A stretch of 17,416 nt of DNA, taken from NCBI GenBank assembly GCA_023431205.1, contig JAEYXQ010000101.1:1-17416 (forward strand). The letters are read 5' to 3'. This stretch comes from Pseudomonadota bacterium. GTDB taxonomy: Bacteria; Pseudomonadota; Alphaproteobacteria; Rhizobiales; Devosiaceae. The notes under the pieces are model-generated. The model was given only the letters and a program-made list of their open reading frames with translations. It was not told where the DNA came from and searched no databases. Below, piece by piece: positions 1 through 7,036 of this stretch; positions within the stretch are counted from its first letter, which is position 1; every line of letters starts with the position of its first letter. The translations under genes and the position numbers were made by a program.

Positions 1-1505
1 TCGGTGTTGATGAGCTCGGCGTCGGTGGCGCCGGGTTCGACCTGGTTGAAGATGCCGGCCGAACGCTCCAGCCAGTTCTTGACGTCGGCGCCGGTGATCT
101 TCACCGCCTGGATGGTGTTTGGGTAGAGGTAGAGGTCAGCAACGTTCTTGATGGCGACCGGACCGACAGGCACGTCGGTGTAGTAGTCCGGGCCACCGCG
201 ACCGCCGGCCTTGAAGGGGGCGGCGGCGGAGAGGATCGGCAGCCCCTCCCATTCGGTGCCCTTCATCATCTGCTCGATGTACCAGGTCTGGGCCTGGGAA
301 ACGATCTGCACGGACGGATCGTCGGCAACGAGGGCAAAGTAGGAGTGGAGCGGCGCGGCGGTCTCGCCGACGGCGCGGCGCACATAGTCCAGCGTTTCCT
401 GGTGTTCTTCCTCGGCGGCAGCGACGACTTCAGGCTCGTCCTCGACCAGCGGCTGCACCTTGCCGTCCACGCGCTCGGAGATCGGGCGGGCTTCGGAGGT
501 GTGGGAGACAATGGTCCACTTGCCCTCGGCATCCTGCTCGAGGAGGAGGTCGATCAGGCCCATATGCGAGCCCCAGAAGCCGGGCATGACGGCGGGCTTG
601 CCGGCAAGCGTCCCTGCTTCGATATCGGCGCCTTCCACGTCGGCATAATCGGGGCCGGGGAACACCAGGTGCTGATGGCCGGTCAAAACCACGTCGATGC
701 CCTCGACGCCGGCGAGCTGGAGCGAGGCGTTTTCGGCACCTGTGCCCTGGTCGGCGGCGATGCCGGAGTGGGAGAGGGCGATGATGAGGTCGGCGCCTTC
801 CTCTTTCATCTTCGGCACGTAGGCGCGGGCCGTTTCGACGATATCGCGGGTGCTGACCTTGCCGGTGAGGTGGGTGGCGTCCCAGGTCATGATCTGGGGC
901 GGCAGGAAACCGATGAGGCCGATGCGGATCGGGCGGGATGTGCCGGAGCCGTCGGTCAGTTCCTTGTCGATGATGAGATAGGGGGCGATGTAGGTGTCGT
1001 CCGACAGCGGATCGGCCGCAAGTTCACCGCGGACGAGGTTGGCAGAAACGAACGGGAATTCGGCGCCTTCCATGGCCTTGTCGAGGTAGTCGAGGCCGTA
1101 GTTGAACTCATGGTTGCCAAGGGTGGCCGCCTCGTAGCCCAGGGTGTTCATCGCCTTGATGATGGGGTGGACGTTGTCGTCGAGGCCCTTCTCGTAGGCG
1201 ATGTAGTCGCCCATCGGGTTGCCCTGGATGATGTCGCCATTGTCGAGCAGGATGGAGTTGCCGGCTTCTGCGCGGATCGACTCGATGATGGAGGCGGTGC
1301 GGGCGAGCCCCATCGTGGCGTTGGGGGCATCGGCATAGTAGTCATAGGCGAACACGGCGACATGGAGATCGGTGGTCTCCATGATGCGCAGGTGCGCCTG
1401 GTTGGCCTGGGCGAGGACGGCGTAGGGGTGCATGGCGACCATGGCGCCAACGCTGGCCGAGCCGGCCAGGAACGCGCGACGGCTGATAGAGGGCAGGAAA
1501 TTCAT
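1..1505 (-). CDS. cpdB: Bifunctional 2',3'-cyclic-nucleotide 2'-phosphodiesterase/3'-nucleotidase (CpdB), C-terminus outside the window
   Basis: Periplasmic metallophosphoesterase that would hydrolyse 2',3'-cyclic nucleotides and then 3'-nucleotides, for phosphate and nucleoside scavenging. About 501 residues are visible. The N-terminus SRRAFLAG followed by a hydrophobic Ala/Gly/Val stretch (residues 8-33) is a Tat-type signal peptide. Metal ligands typical of the calcineurin-like phosphoesterase fold are present: DLH (D46, H48), NGD (D91), GNHE (N131-E133) and GHQH (H277, H279). DYYAD near residue 55 and GNHEFNYGLDYL are close to what I recall of E. coli CpdB. The start was chosen as ATG at 1505, with GGGAGA at 1514-1519 as ribosome binding site. 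The family usually has about 650 residues with a C-terminal 5'-nucleotidase domain; the last visible part is entering that domain. Confidence in the family is high; the split from plain 5'-nucleotidases (UshA) rests on these motifs. Confidence 0.93.
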   Translation of the reverse strand, partial: MNFLPSISRRAFLAGSASVGAMVAMHPYAVLAQANQAHLRIMETTDLHVAVFAYDYYADAPNATMGLARTASIIESIRAEAGNSILLDNGDIIQGNPMGDYIAYEKGLDDNVHPIIKAMNTLGYEAATLGNHEFNYGLDYLDKAMEGAEFPFVSANLVRGELAADPLSDDTYIAPYLIIDKELTDGSGTSRPIRIGLIGFLPPQIMTWDATHLTGKVSTRDIVETARAYVPKMKEEGADLIIALSHSGIAADQGTGAENASLQLAGVEGIDVVLTGHQHLVFPGPDYADVEGADIEAGTLAGKPAVMPGFWGSHMGLIDLLLEQDAEGKWTIVSHTSEARPISERVDGKVQPLVEDEPEVVAAAEEEHQETLDYVRRAVGETAAPLHSYFALVADDPSVQIVSQAQTWYIEQMMKGTEWEGLPILSAAAPFKAGGRGGPDYYTDVPVGPVAIKNVADLYLYPNTIQAVKITGADVKNWLERSAGIFNQVEPGATDAELINT

Positions 1506-1573
1506 GTGGACGTCTCCCTGAGATGGTCTTGTTCAAACCAGATGGGCGGGAGCGCCGCGCCCCCGCACCAGAG

Positions 1574-1589
1574 CGGACCCGAGGGTCCG
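1574..1589. repeat. 16-bp inverted repeat in the cpdB leader
   Basis: CGGACCC and GGGTCCG are perfect 7-bp arms around GA. It lies between cpdB and its likely promoter, so it could form an RNA hairpin in the cpdB leader or be an operator. The rest of the 268-nt divergent gap (1506-1773) also holds TTGACC-GGCT-GGTCAA at 1669-1684. On the minus strand the latter gives a -35-like TTGACC with TAGCCT 18 nt downstream, a possible cpdB promoter. Confidence 0.4.
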
Positions 1590-1625
1590 AGGCCCCGAAA
1601 GGCCGGTGTGCTCATGCCGTCGTCG

Positions 1626-1644
1626 GGTGACGTTGAAATGACGA
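1626..1644 (-). promoter_or_regulatory. Candidate Pho box upstream of cpdB
   Basis: Read on the minus strand, two CGTCA half-sites start 11 nt apart with an AT-richer TTTCAA between them and CC after the second. This fits the layout of PhoB boxes (two CTGTCA-like repeats, 11-nt period). It lies 121-139 nt upstream of the cpdB ATG. A nucleotidase is a plausible PhoB target. No clear -10 follows at the expected distance, so this is only a candidate. Confidence 0.35.
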
Positions 1645-1773
1645 CGCGGAAGCAAGGCTAGTGCAGTTTTGACCGGCTGGTCAATTTCCGACTGCGCCGC
1701 CACCCTGCCGACGGGAACCGCGGCCGGGGCGACCGGCTTCTAGGAAGGTGGGGTTACCCTGGAGGGCTAAGAC

Positions 1774-2703
1774 ATGAAGTGGCGTGGGCGCCGGCAGAGT
1801 TCCAATATTCAAGACCGGCGCGGTGCCGGAGGCGGCGGTTTCCGGGGTGGGTTCGGAGGCAGTCCGTTCGGCCGCAGCGGGGGTGGATTGCGCATCCCCA
1901 CCGGTGGACGCAGCCGCGGTGGTATGGGCGGCATCTTGGGCATCGTGGTGGTGCTGGGGCTGATCTGGCTGCTGACGGGCACCAATCCGATCGACATGCT
2001 CACCGGCGGATCGACTTCGAGCAGCAATGTGAGTTCGTCGAGCTATCGGCCGGAGAATGGCAGCGCCGACGAGCTGCGCGAGTTCGTCGGCGTGGTGATC
2101 CAGGAAACCGAAGACCTGTGGAACGCCCAGTTCGCCGAAATCGGCGAGGACTATCCGGAGCCGACGGTGGTGCTGTTTACCGGCCAGACGGAGAGCGGCT
2201 GCGGTGCGGCGGATGCGAGCACCGGGCCGTTCTACTGTCCCCTGGATCAGCAGGTCTATATCGACCTCGGCTTCTACGACATGCTGCGCGACCAGTTCGG
2301 GGCTCCCGGGGACTTCGCCCAGGCCTATGTGCTGGCGCACGAAGTCGGCCATCATGTGCAGAACCTTACCGGTGTACTCGGCGACTTCAACCAGCGCCGG
2401 CAGAGCATGAGCCAGGAAGAAGCCAATGCCTGGTCGGTGCGCGTGGAACTGCAGGCGGACTGCTATGCCGGCATCTGGGCCGCCTACGCCGGTCAGGAGG
2501 ACCTGCTCGAGAACGGCGACATCGAAGAGGCGATCAATGCCGCGATCCAGATCGGCGACGACACGCTGCAGCGCCGGTCGCAGGGGTTCGTCGTGCCCAA
2601 GACGTTCAATCACGGCACCTCGGAGCAGCGGAAGACCTGGTTCGAACGCGGCTACCGCGGCGGCGACCCGGATGTGTGCAACACCTTTTCGGGTAGCGTG
2701 TGA
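1774..2703 (+). CDS. ypfJ: Neutral zinc metallopeptidase, YpfJ family
   Basis: Membrane-anchored putative zinc protease of the Zn_peptidase (YpfJ) family, 309 residues, the usual length. Seen in the sequence: a basic and Gly-rich cytoplasmic N-terminus (residues 1-50), one transmembrane segment (about 52-68, ILGIVVVLGLIWLL), a Ser-rich linker, then the catalytic domain with HEVGHH (H189, E190, H193). It also has conserved-looking CPLDQQVYIDLGFY and ELQADCYAGIWA segments; the glutamate in ELQAD is a probable third metal ligand by analogy with other zincins. Start ATG is supported by GGAGG at 1761-1765, 8 nt upstream. Its stop TGA shares one base with the next gene's ATG, so it heads a tightly coupled three-gene unit. 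The natural substrate of this family is not known to me. Confidence 0.93.
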   Translation: MKWRGRRQSSNIQDRRGAGGGGFRGGFGGSPFGRSGGGLRIPTGGRSRGGMGGILGIVVVLGLIWLLTGTNPIDMLTGGSTSSSNVSSSSYRPENGSADELREFVGVVIQETEDLWNAQFAEIGEDYPEPTVVLFTGQTESGCGAADASTGPFYCPLDQQVYIDLGFYDMLRDQFGAPGDFAQAYVLAHEVGHHVQNLTGVLGDFNQRRQSMSQEEANAWSVRVELQADCYAGIWAAYAGQEDLLENGDIEEAINAAIQIGDDTLQRRSQGFVVPKTFNHGTSEQRKTWFERGYRGGDPDVCNTFSGSV

Positions 2704-3209
2704 TGGCGGCCGAAGTGGTCGAGATGCGGTTCGAGGATGACGGGGTGTTTCCCAACAGCCCGTTGCCGCTGCTGCTCTATCGCGGGGTGACGGAGGGGGA
2801 CGGCCCGGAGCCGATCGAGCGGCTGTTCGACCGGAATGGCTGGCCGCCGCAGTGGCGGGCGACCGTGTTCACCTTCCATCACTATCACTCGAAGAGCCAT
2901 GAATGCCTGGGCGTGGCGAACGGGCACGCCACGCTGCGCTTCGGCGGGCCCGCGGGTGCAGAGGTGCGGGTGGAGGCCGGCGACGTGGTGGTAATCCCGG
3001 CCGGAGTGGCGCACCAGCGGGTGGTGGCGAGCACCGATTGCCTGGTGGTCGGCGCCTATCCGCCGGGACAGGAGCACTTCGACACGCTGCGGGGGCAGCC
3101 GCAGGATCGACCGAAAGCGGACGAGAACATCGCCAGACTGTCAGTTCCGGAGAGCGATCCGGTCGAGGGTCGGGGCGGGCATTTGACTGTCGCCTGGACC
3201 AAGCCGTGA
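2703..3209 (+). CDS. Cupin-domain protein (YjlB-like)
   Basis: Single-domain cupin, 168 residues. Motif 1 is seen as FHHYHSKSHECLGVANG (metal ligands H60, H62, E67) and motif 2 as GDVVVIPAGVAHQ (H104), so a divalent metal site is expected. It resembles the B. subtilis YjlB-type cupins, whose function is not established; an enzymatic or small-molecule-binding role cannot be told from sequence. I chose ATG at 2703, giving a TGATG overlap with the protease stop; a GTG directly before it at 2700 is an alternative that adds one residue. Translational coupling with the upstream gene is likely, since no separate strong ribosome binding site is needed. The end overlaps the start of the acetyltransferase. 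Confidence 0.85.
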   Translation: MAAEVVEMRFEDDGVFPNSPLPLLLYRGVTEGDGPEPIERLFDRNGWPPQWRATVFTFHHYHSKSHECLGVANGHATLRFGGPAGAEVRVEAGDVVVIPAGVAHQRVVASTDCLVVGAYPPGQEHFDTLRGQPQDRPKADENIARLSVPESDPVEGRGGHLTVAWTKP

Positions 3210-3622
3210 GCACGGGGGAACTGGACTACTCCTTTACGCGACTGGTGCCCGCCTCTGCGCTGAGGTCCCTGCTGGGACAGACCAGCTGGGCGAACGGCAG
3301 AACGGAAGACGAGGTGCTGCAGGTCATCGCGAACTCGCCGGTTCAGCTCGGGGTCTGGGATGACGACCGGCTGGTGGGCTATGCCCGGGCGCTGACCGAC
3401 GGCCGCTTCCGCGCGCTGGTCGATGATGTCGTGGTGGACGAGGTGCAGCGGGGCAGTGGCATCGGCAAGGAGATCATGCGACGGCTTCTGGAACGGCTGG
3501 CCGAGGTTGATCAGGTGGTGCTTCTCGCGAGCGATGCCAGTGCGGCGTTCTACGTCAAGCTCGGCTTCGAACCCAGCCGTGCGAACTGCCTGGTCCGTCG
3601 GAGGACGCCACCCTCCCCCTAG
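3206..3622 (+). CDS. GNAT-family N-acetyltransferase
   Basis: Probable acetyl-CoA-dependent N-acetyltransferase, 138 residues. Motif A, which binds the pyrophosphate of acetyl-CoA, is seen as VVVDEVQRGSGIGKEIM (residues 75-91, with Q81-R-G-x-G-x-G87). The SDASAAFYVKLGFEP stretch (109-123) is the usual C-terminal motif of the fold. The substrate cannot be assigned. The start is GTG at 3206, which overlaps the cupin stop (GTGA); the reading frame is open further upstream, but that part is antisense-like shadow of the cupin and an overlap start fits the operon pattern. The stop TAG at 3620-3622 overlaps the stop of the convergent azlD. Confidence 0.87.
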   Translation: MSTGELDYSFTRLVPASALRSLLGQTSWANGRTEDEVLQVIANSPVQLGVWDDDRLVGYARALTDGRFRALVDDVVVDEVQRGSGIGKEIMRRLLERLAEVDQVVLLASDASAAFYVKLGFEPSRANCLVRRRTPPSP

Positions 3623-3924
3623 AGGCCGAACAGGTGGCGGGCGACCATGGCGGTGGCCCAGCCGGCAAACAGCATGGGGAGGCCGGGGAAGCGCAGCGAC
3701 ACCAGCCCCGCAACGATCAGCGCCAGTTTTATGTCCCAGCCTTCGGTGAAAAAGGCCGGTGCCCAAAGGGTGGTGAGCACCGCTGCGGGCACGGCGTTCA
3801 GGGCGGCCTGCATGCGCGGCGGGATGGTGTTCATCCGCGTGATCAGGATGTATCCGCCGATGCGCGTCAGGTAGGTGGCGATTGCGCAGGTGAGGATGAG
3901 CAGCAGCATGGCCGTGTCGGTCAT
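3619..3924 (-). CDS. azlD: Branched-chain amino acid transporter small subunit AzlD
   Basis: Small integral membrane partner of AzlC, 101 residues, the normal size. Hydrophobic segments are seen around residues 5-24, 42-61 and 65-100, with the family signature TYLTRIGGYIL near the N-terminus and LWAPAFFTEGWD in the middle. Together with AzlC it would form an exporter for branched-chain amino acids (the YgaZH/AzlCD type). The start ATG at 3924 shares one base with the azlC stop (TGATG), which implies coupled translation and equal amounts of both subunits. The stop TAG sits in a CTAG shared with the stop of the convergent acetyltransferase. Confidence 0.92.
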   Translation of the reverse strand: MTDTAMLLLILTCAIATYLTRIGGYILITRMNTIPPRMQAALNAVPAAVLTTLWAPAFFTEGWDIKLALIVAGLVSLRFPGLPMLFAGWATAMVARHLFGL

Positions 3925-4631
3925 CAGTGCTCCTGGGCCAGGGCCGCGGGCTCCGCAGGCAGGGGCAGGAGCGTGGCAACGACGATGCCGACCGCAGCGC
4001 CGATGCTGACGTGCCAGGGCGAGCCGACGAGGTAGTAGGCGAGCATGGAGCCGATCATGCTGGCGGCGACCACGGGATAGAAGCCGGGCCGTTTGCGGAA
4101 CCCGACCACGAGGCCGAGGAAATAGATCGGCAGGAGCACGTCGATGGCGAAGGTCTGCGGGTCGCCGAGCAGGCCACCGATCCAGGCCCCCAGAATACTG
4201 AAGCCGACCCATTGCGCAAAGACGACGGCACCGAAGGTGAAGTACCAGGTGGGGCTGGTCGACAGGCCGGCCTCGTTGCGGCGGGCGAGGTCGGCGTATT
4301 GCGGATCGGTGAGAAGGAAGAAGCCGAGGTACCGCTGGGCCAGCGTGTAGCGGCTGAAGACCGGTGCCACGGCGGCGGAATAGAGGATATGGCGGAAGTT
4401 CACCGCCAGCACCGACAGCACGATGAGCCAGCCGGGGACGTGGCTGCCGAAGAGCTCGATGCCGACGAGCTGGCTGGCGCCGGCGAAGACGGTGGCGCTC
4501 ATCAGTCCGGCTTCGAAGACCGTCAGGCCGTTGTCGACGGCAATGGCGCCGAAGAGGACGGCGAAGGGCGCGGCGGAGACGGCAACGACGAGGCCGCTGC
4601 GGATGCCGGCAAAGATGTCGCTGCGGTTCAT
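3924..4631 (-). CDS. azlC: Branched-chain amino acid transporter large subunit AzlC
   Basis: Large subunit of the AzlCD branched-chain amino acid exporter, 235 residues. Family features seen: FAGASQLVGIELF (near residue 50), VNFRHILYSAAVAP (about 75-90), LLTDPQYA (about 105), and several hydrophobic helices. The start was set at ATG 4631 (MNRSDIFAGIRSG), where the family similarity begins; the frame is open upstream, but that stretch reads through the intergenic repeat and carA. No good ribosome binding site is visible upstream of this ATG, so the exact start is less certain. It may be transcribed alone or by read-through from carA past the repeat at 4669-4715. Confidence 0.92.
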   Translation of the reverse strand: MNRSDIFAGIRSGLVVAVSAAPFAVLFGAIAVDNGLTVFEAGLMSATVFAGASQLVGIELFGSHVPGWLIVLSVLAVNFRHILYSAAVAPVFSRYTLAQRYLGFFLLTDPQYADLARRNEAGLSTSPTWYFTFGAVVFAQWVGFSILGAWIGGLLGDPQTFAIDVLLPIYFLGLVVGFRKRPGFYPVVAASMIGSMLAYYLVGSPWHVSIGAAVGIVVATLLPLPAEPAALAQEH

Positions 4632-4668
4632 AACGGGGTCACCGGAGGGAGTTGCAGCTGACGGAGTG

Positions 4669-4715
4669 AACCCCTCACCCCAACCCACTCCTCTCAGGGG
4701 AGAGGGGGCGAAGGC
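4669..4715. repeat. Intergenic inverted repeat, Rhizobiales-type CCCTCACCCC...GGGGAGAGGG element
   Basis: The gap between carA and azlC holds a C-rich half followed by a G-rich half, with a clear stem CCTCTC (4690-4695), loop AGGG and GAGAGG (4700-4705). Elements of this wording are, to my knowledge, scattered between genes in many proteobacteria, especially Hyphomicrobiales. It may act as a weak terminator or mRNA-end stabiliser for carA. There is no T-tract on the carA strand, so it is not a standard intrinsic terminator. Confidence 0.55.
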
Positions 4716-4728
4716 CCAGAGGTGGGGG

Positions 4729-5934
4729 CTATGCGGCAGTCGGCTTCTGCTCGGGCAGGGGCGACATGCCCTTCTGCTCACGGACGTGATTGAGGAAGCG
4801 GGTGAACAGGTAATGGCTGTCTTTCGGTCCCGGTGAGGCTTCCGGATGGTACTGTACGGAGAAGATCGGCTTGCCTTCGACAGCAAGGCCGGCATTGGAG
4901 CCATCGAACAGCGAGATATGGGTCTGGGTGACGCCGGTCGGCAGACTTTCGGAATCGACGGCGAAGCCGTGGTTCATCGAGGTGATCTCGACCTTGCCAG
5001 TGGTGAGGTCCTTGACCGGATGATTGGCGCCGTGATGGCCCTGGTGCATCTTGCCGGTCTTGCCGCCGAGGGCGAGCCCGAGCAGCTGGTGGCCGAGGCA
5101 GATGCCGAACATCGGCTTGCCGGTTTCCATCAGTTTCTGGATGGTGGGAACCGCATACTTTCCGGTCGCGGCCGGATCGCCCGGGCCGTTGGACAGGAAG
5201 ATGCCGTCCGGGTTGTGGGCGAGCACTTCCTCGGCAGTGGCGGTGGCGGGCACGACGGTGACCTTGGCGCCCTGATCAGCCAGGCAGCGCAGGATGTTGC
5301 GCTTGGCGCCGAAGTCGATGGCGACGACATGGAAGTCGGGGTTCTCGACGGTGCCGTAGCCCTTGTCCCACTGCCAGCCGGTCTGATCCCAGTGATAGGT
5401 CTGCGCGGTGGTGACTTCCTTGGCGAGGTCGAGGCCCTCGAGGCCGGGGAAGGCGTTGAGCTCGGCCATGATCGAGCCCTCGTCGAACATGCCGGTCGGC
5501 TCGTGGGCGATGACGCCGTTGGGCATGCCGTTCTCGCGGATGCGGGCAGTCAAGGCGCGGGTGTCGACCCCGGCGATACCGACGATGTTGCGCTTCTTGA
5601 GCCAGGCATCGAGCTTTTCGGCGGCGCGGTAGTTCGAAGGGTTGGTGATGTCGGCCTTGAGCACGACGCCACGGACGCCGGAGAGGGCGGCCATGTTCAC
5701 CGTCTCGATGTCTTCGTCGTTGGTGCCGACATTGCCGATATGGGGGAAGGTGAAGGTGATGATCTGGCCGGCATAGGAGGGGTCGGTCAGGATCTCCTGG
5801 TAGCCGGTCATGGCGGTGTTGAAGCACACTTCGCCGGCAGCATGGCCGATGGCGCCGATGCCGCGGCCCTCGAGGCGGGTCCCATCCGACAGGATCAGAA
5901 GTGCGGTCGCGGGGGATTGCTGCCAGCCGGTCAC
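4729..5934 (-). CDS. carA: Carbamoyl-phosphate synthase small (glutaminase) subunit
   Basis: Cytoplasmic glutamine amidotransferase subunit that releases ammonia from glutamine for CarB, feeding arginine and pyrimidine synthesis. 401 residues, the usual length. The N-terminal CPSase domain has GEVCFNTAMTGYQEILTDPSYAGQI (residues about 34-58). The class I amidotransferase domain has SNGPGDP, the nucleophile in GICLGHQ (C279), and the partners in YHPEAS (H363, E365), so the triad is complete. The start is GTG at 5934, with GGAGG at 5941-5945 six bases upstream. It is divergent from yqeY; a candidate promoter lies at 6022-6050. carB is not in the window. The product is followed by an inverted repeat rather than a T-tailed terminator. 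Confidence 0.97.
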   Translation of the reverse strand: MTGWQQSPATALLILSDGTRLEGRGIGAIGHAAGEVCFNTAMTGYQEILTDPSYAGQIITFTFPHIGNVGTNDEDIETVNMAALSGVRGVVLKADITNPSNYRAAEKLDAWLKKRNIVGIAGVDTRALTARIRENGMPNGVIAHEPTGMFDEGSIMAELNAFPGLEGLDLAKEVTTAQTYHWDQTGWQWDKGYGTVENPDFHVVAIDFGAKRNILRCLADQGAKVTVVPATATAEEVLAHNPDGIFLSNGPGDPAATGKYAVPTIQKLMETGKPMFGICLGHQLLGLALGGKTGKMHQGHHGANHPVKDLTTGKVEITSMNHGFAVDSESLPTGVTQTHISLFDGSNAGLAVEGKPIFSVQYHPEASPGPKDSHYLFTRFLNHVREQKGMSPLPEQKPTAA

Positions 5935-6021
5935 GGTGGGCCTCCAGGTTTGGGTCGCGCACTGCGCAGGAAAGCTCGTGCTTGTCCTGAAACGCGCCCG
6001 GGTCGATGTGGTTGAGGCCTC

Positions 6022-6050
6022 CTCTTAAGAGGCTCGGCGCAGCCGCGCAA
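6022..6050 (-). promoter_or_regulatory. Candidate housekeeping promoter for carA
   Basis: On the minus strand TTGCGC (6045-6050) and TAAGAG (6022-6027) are separated by exactly 17 nt, a fair match to sigma-70-type spacing. The -10 element lies inside CCTCTTAAGAGG (6021-6032), a perfect 12-bp palindrome that could serve as an operator. It lies about 90 nt upstream of the carA GTG. For yqeY, in the opposite direction, only a TATATG at 6075-6080 stands out. Confidence 0.4.
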
Positions 6051-6118
6051 GTGGCGCGACAGGCGTTTCATGCCTATATGGTGCCCGCTCAGGACATGGC
6101 AAGGAGGTCGGATCGACA

Positions 6119-6580
6119 ATGCGCGACCAGATCAGCGAAGGGTTCAAACAGGCGCTCAAGGCCCGCGACCAGCGGCGCACCGCGACGCTGCGGGCGATCA
6201 ACGCGGCCATCAAGGACAAGGACATCGCCATCCGCCAAGAGAATCGCGGCCCCGCGACCAACGAAGAAATTCTCGCCATCATCCAGAAGATGGTGAAGCA
6301 GCGCGAGGAGAGTTTCGCCATCTACGCCCAGGCCGGGCGTGCAGACCTTGCGACGATCGAGAAGGAAGAGATCGACATCCTCAACGAGTTCCTGCCCAAG
6401 GGGCTGAGCGATGAGGAAGTGGATGCCGCCATCCGGGCGGCTATTGACACCACCGGCGCCGAGGGTCCCAAGGACATGGGCAAGGTGATCGCACAGCTCA
6501 AGGCCGAGTATCCGGGGCGGATCGACTTCGGCAGGGCCAGCGGCAAGGTGCGCGCTGCGCTGGCGGAGGCCAGTGCCTAG
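6119..6580 (+). CDS. yqeY: GatB/YqeY domain-containing protein
   Basis: Stand-alone GatB/YqeY-domain protein, 153 residues, the normal length. The domain resembles the C-terminal tRNA-handling part of the GatB amidotransferase subunit, but the function of the stand-alone form is not settled. Recognisable stretches are LRAINAAIKDKDIAIRQ (about residues 23-39), EEILAIIQKMVKQREES (about 49-65), EFLPKGLSDEEVDAAI and AEGPKDMGKVIAQLK followed by DFGRASGKVRAAL at the end. A strong ribosome binding site AAGGAGG (6101-6107) lies 11 nt before the ATG. In many alphaproteobacteria this gene lies between carA and dnaG, as here, which supports the call. It ends three bases from the stop of the convergent small gene. 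Confidence 0.93.
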   Translation: MRDQISEGFKQALKARDQRRTATLRAINAAIKDKDIAIRQENRGPATNEEILAIIQKMVKQREESFAIYAQAGRADLATIEKEEIDILNEFLPKGLSDEEVDAAIRAAIDTTGAEGPKDMGKVIAQLKAEYPGRIDFGRASGKVRAALAEASA

Positions 6581-6583
6581 CTC

Positions 6584-6976
6584 CTAGCGGTAAACCACCG
6601 ATACGCCGGCAACGGTGTCGTCCTGCCGGAGCGGTTCAGCGCCTTCCGGCAGGGTCAGTTCGACATTGCCATAGGCATCCCAGCGGGGCTCGAGGTCGGC
6701 GTCTGCGACCAGGGAGAAGAAGCTGGCGGCGTCGTCCGGTACGGCTTCGCCGGGCGGGACGAGCACGGCCTGGATGTTGGCCGGAGTGTCGTCGCCACAA
6801 GCGCGGGAGAACGTGACGAGATCGAACGCGCCGTCGGGGGCGGTGCTGCGGGTCTGTTCGGTGATGGTGCAGGCGGGCACGAGGTCGGAGACAACCCACA
6901 GGGTGGCCCCGATCATCGCCGCGGGCAGGGTGGTCATCAGGATCAGCGCGGGAAGCGGGAAGCGAATGGCTGGCAT
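6584..6976 (-). CDS. Small membrane-anchored protein of unknown function
   Basis: 130 residues. An N-terminal hydrophobic helix (residues 8-30, LPALILMTTLPAAMIGATLWVV) looks like a signal anchor or uncleaved signal, placing the rest outside the cytoplasm. The body has TRSTAPDGAFDLVTFSRACGDDTPANIQAVLVPPGE, which resembles a loose family of small proteins with an S/T-PDG...F...CG-[AD]-T pattern followed by a beta-rich tail; two cysteines (one near residue 35, one near 60) could form a disulfide. The start ATG at 6976 lacks a good ribosome binding site. The gene lies in reverse orientation between yqeY and dnaG and shares the short divergent gap with dnaG. Its coding nature is supported by good codon use and by the sensible membrane-then-soluble layout. 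Function unknown. Confidence 0.75.
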   Translation of the reverse strand: MPAIRFPLPALILMTTLPAAMIGATLWVVSDLVPACTITEQTRSTAPDGAFDLVTFSRACGDDTPANIQAVLVPPGEAVPDDAASFFSLVADADLEPRWDAYGNVELTLPEGAEPLRQDDTVAGVSVVYR

Positions 6977-6980
6977 GGGC

Positions 6981-6989
6981 TGTGGATAA
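6981..6989 (-). promoter_or_regulatory. Perfect DnaA box between dnaG and the divergent gene
   Basis: The minus strand reads TTATCCACA, an exact match to the DnaA consensus 9-mer. It lies 48 nt upstream of the dnaG start and 5 nt upstream of the divergent gene's ATG. A GACTC at 7003-7007, a GANTC site of the kind methylated by CcrM, lies 14 nt away. Only one box is seen, so this is a possible regulatory site, not an origin. Confidence 0.55.
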
Positions 6990-7036
6990 GCTGGTTGCTG
7001 GTGACTCGGCGGGTTGGAATGCTTACCTAATCGCTG

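Noticed and set aside
345..1661. Long open frame on the + strand opposite cpdB
   Set aside because: It is antisense to a gene with clear metallophosphoesterase motifs; its Gly/Asp/Val-rich composition is the usual shadow of GC-rich coding DNA.
1714..1738. GGAAC followed by GCTT at 16-nt spacing upstream of ypfJ, as a second EcfG promoter
   Set aside because: The -10 part differs from CGTT at two of four positions and the spacer is GC-rich; too weak to claim.
6977..7036. Replication origin at the DnaA box
   Set aside because: Only one box, no AT-rich unwinding region and no origin-flanking genes; a regulatory site is more likely.
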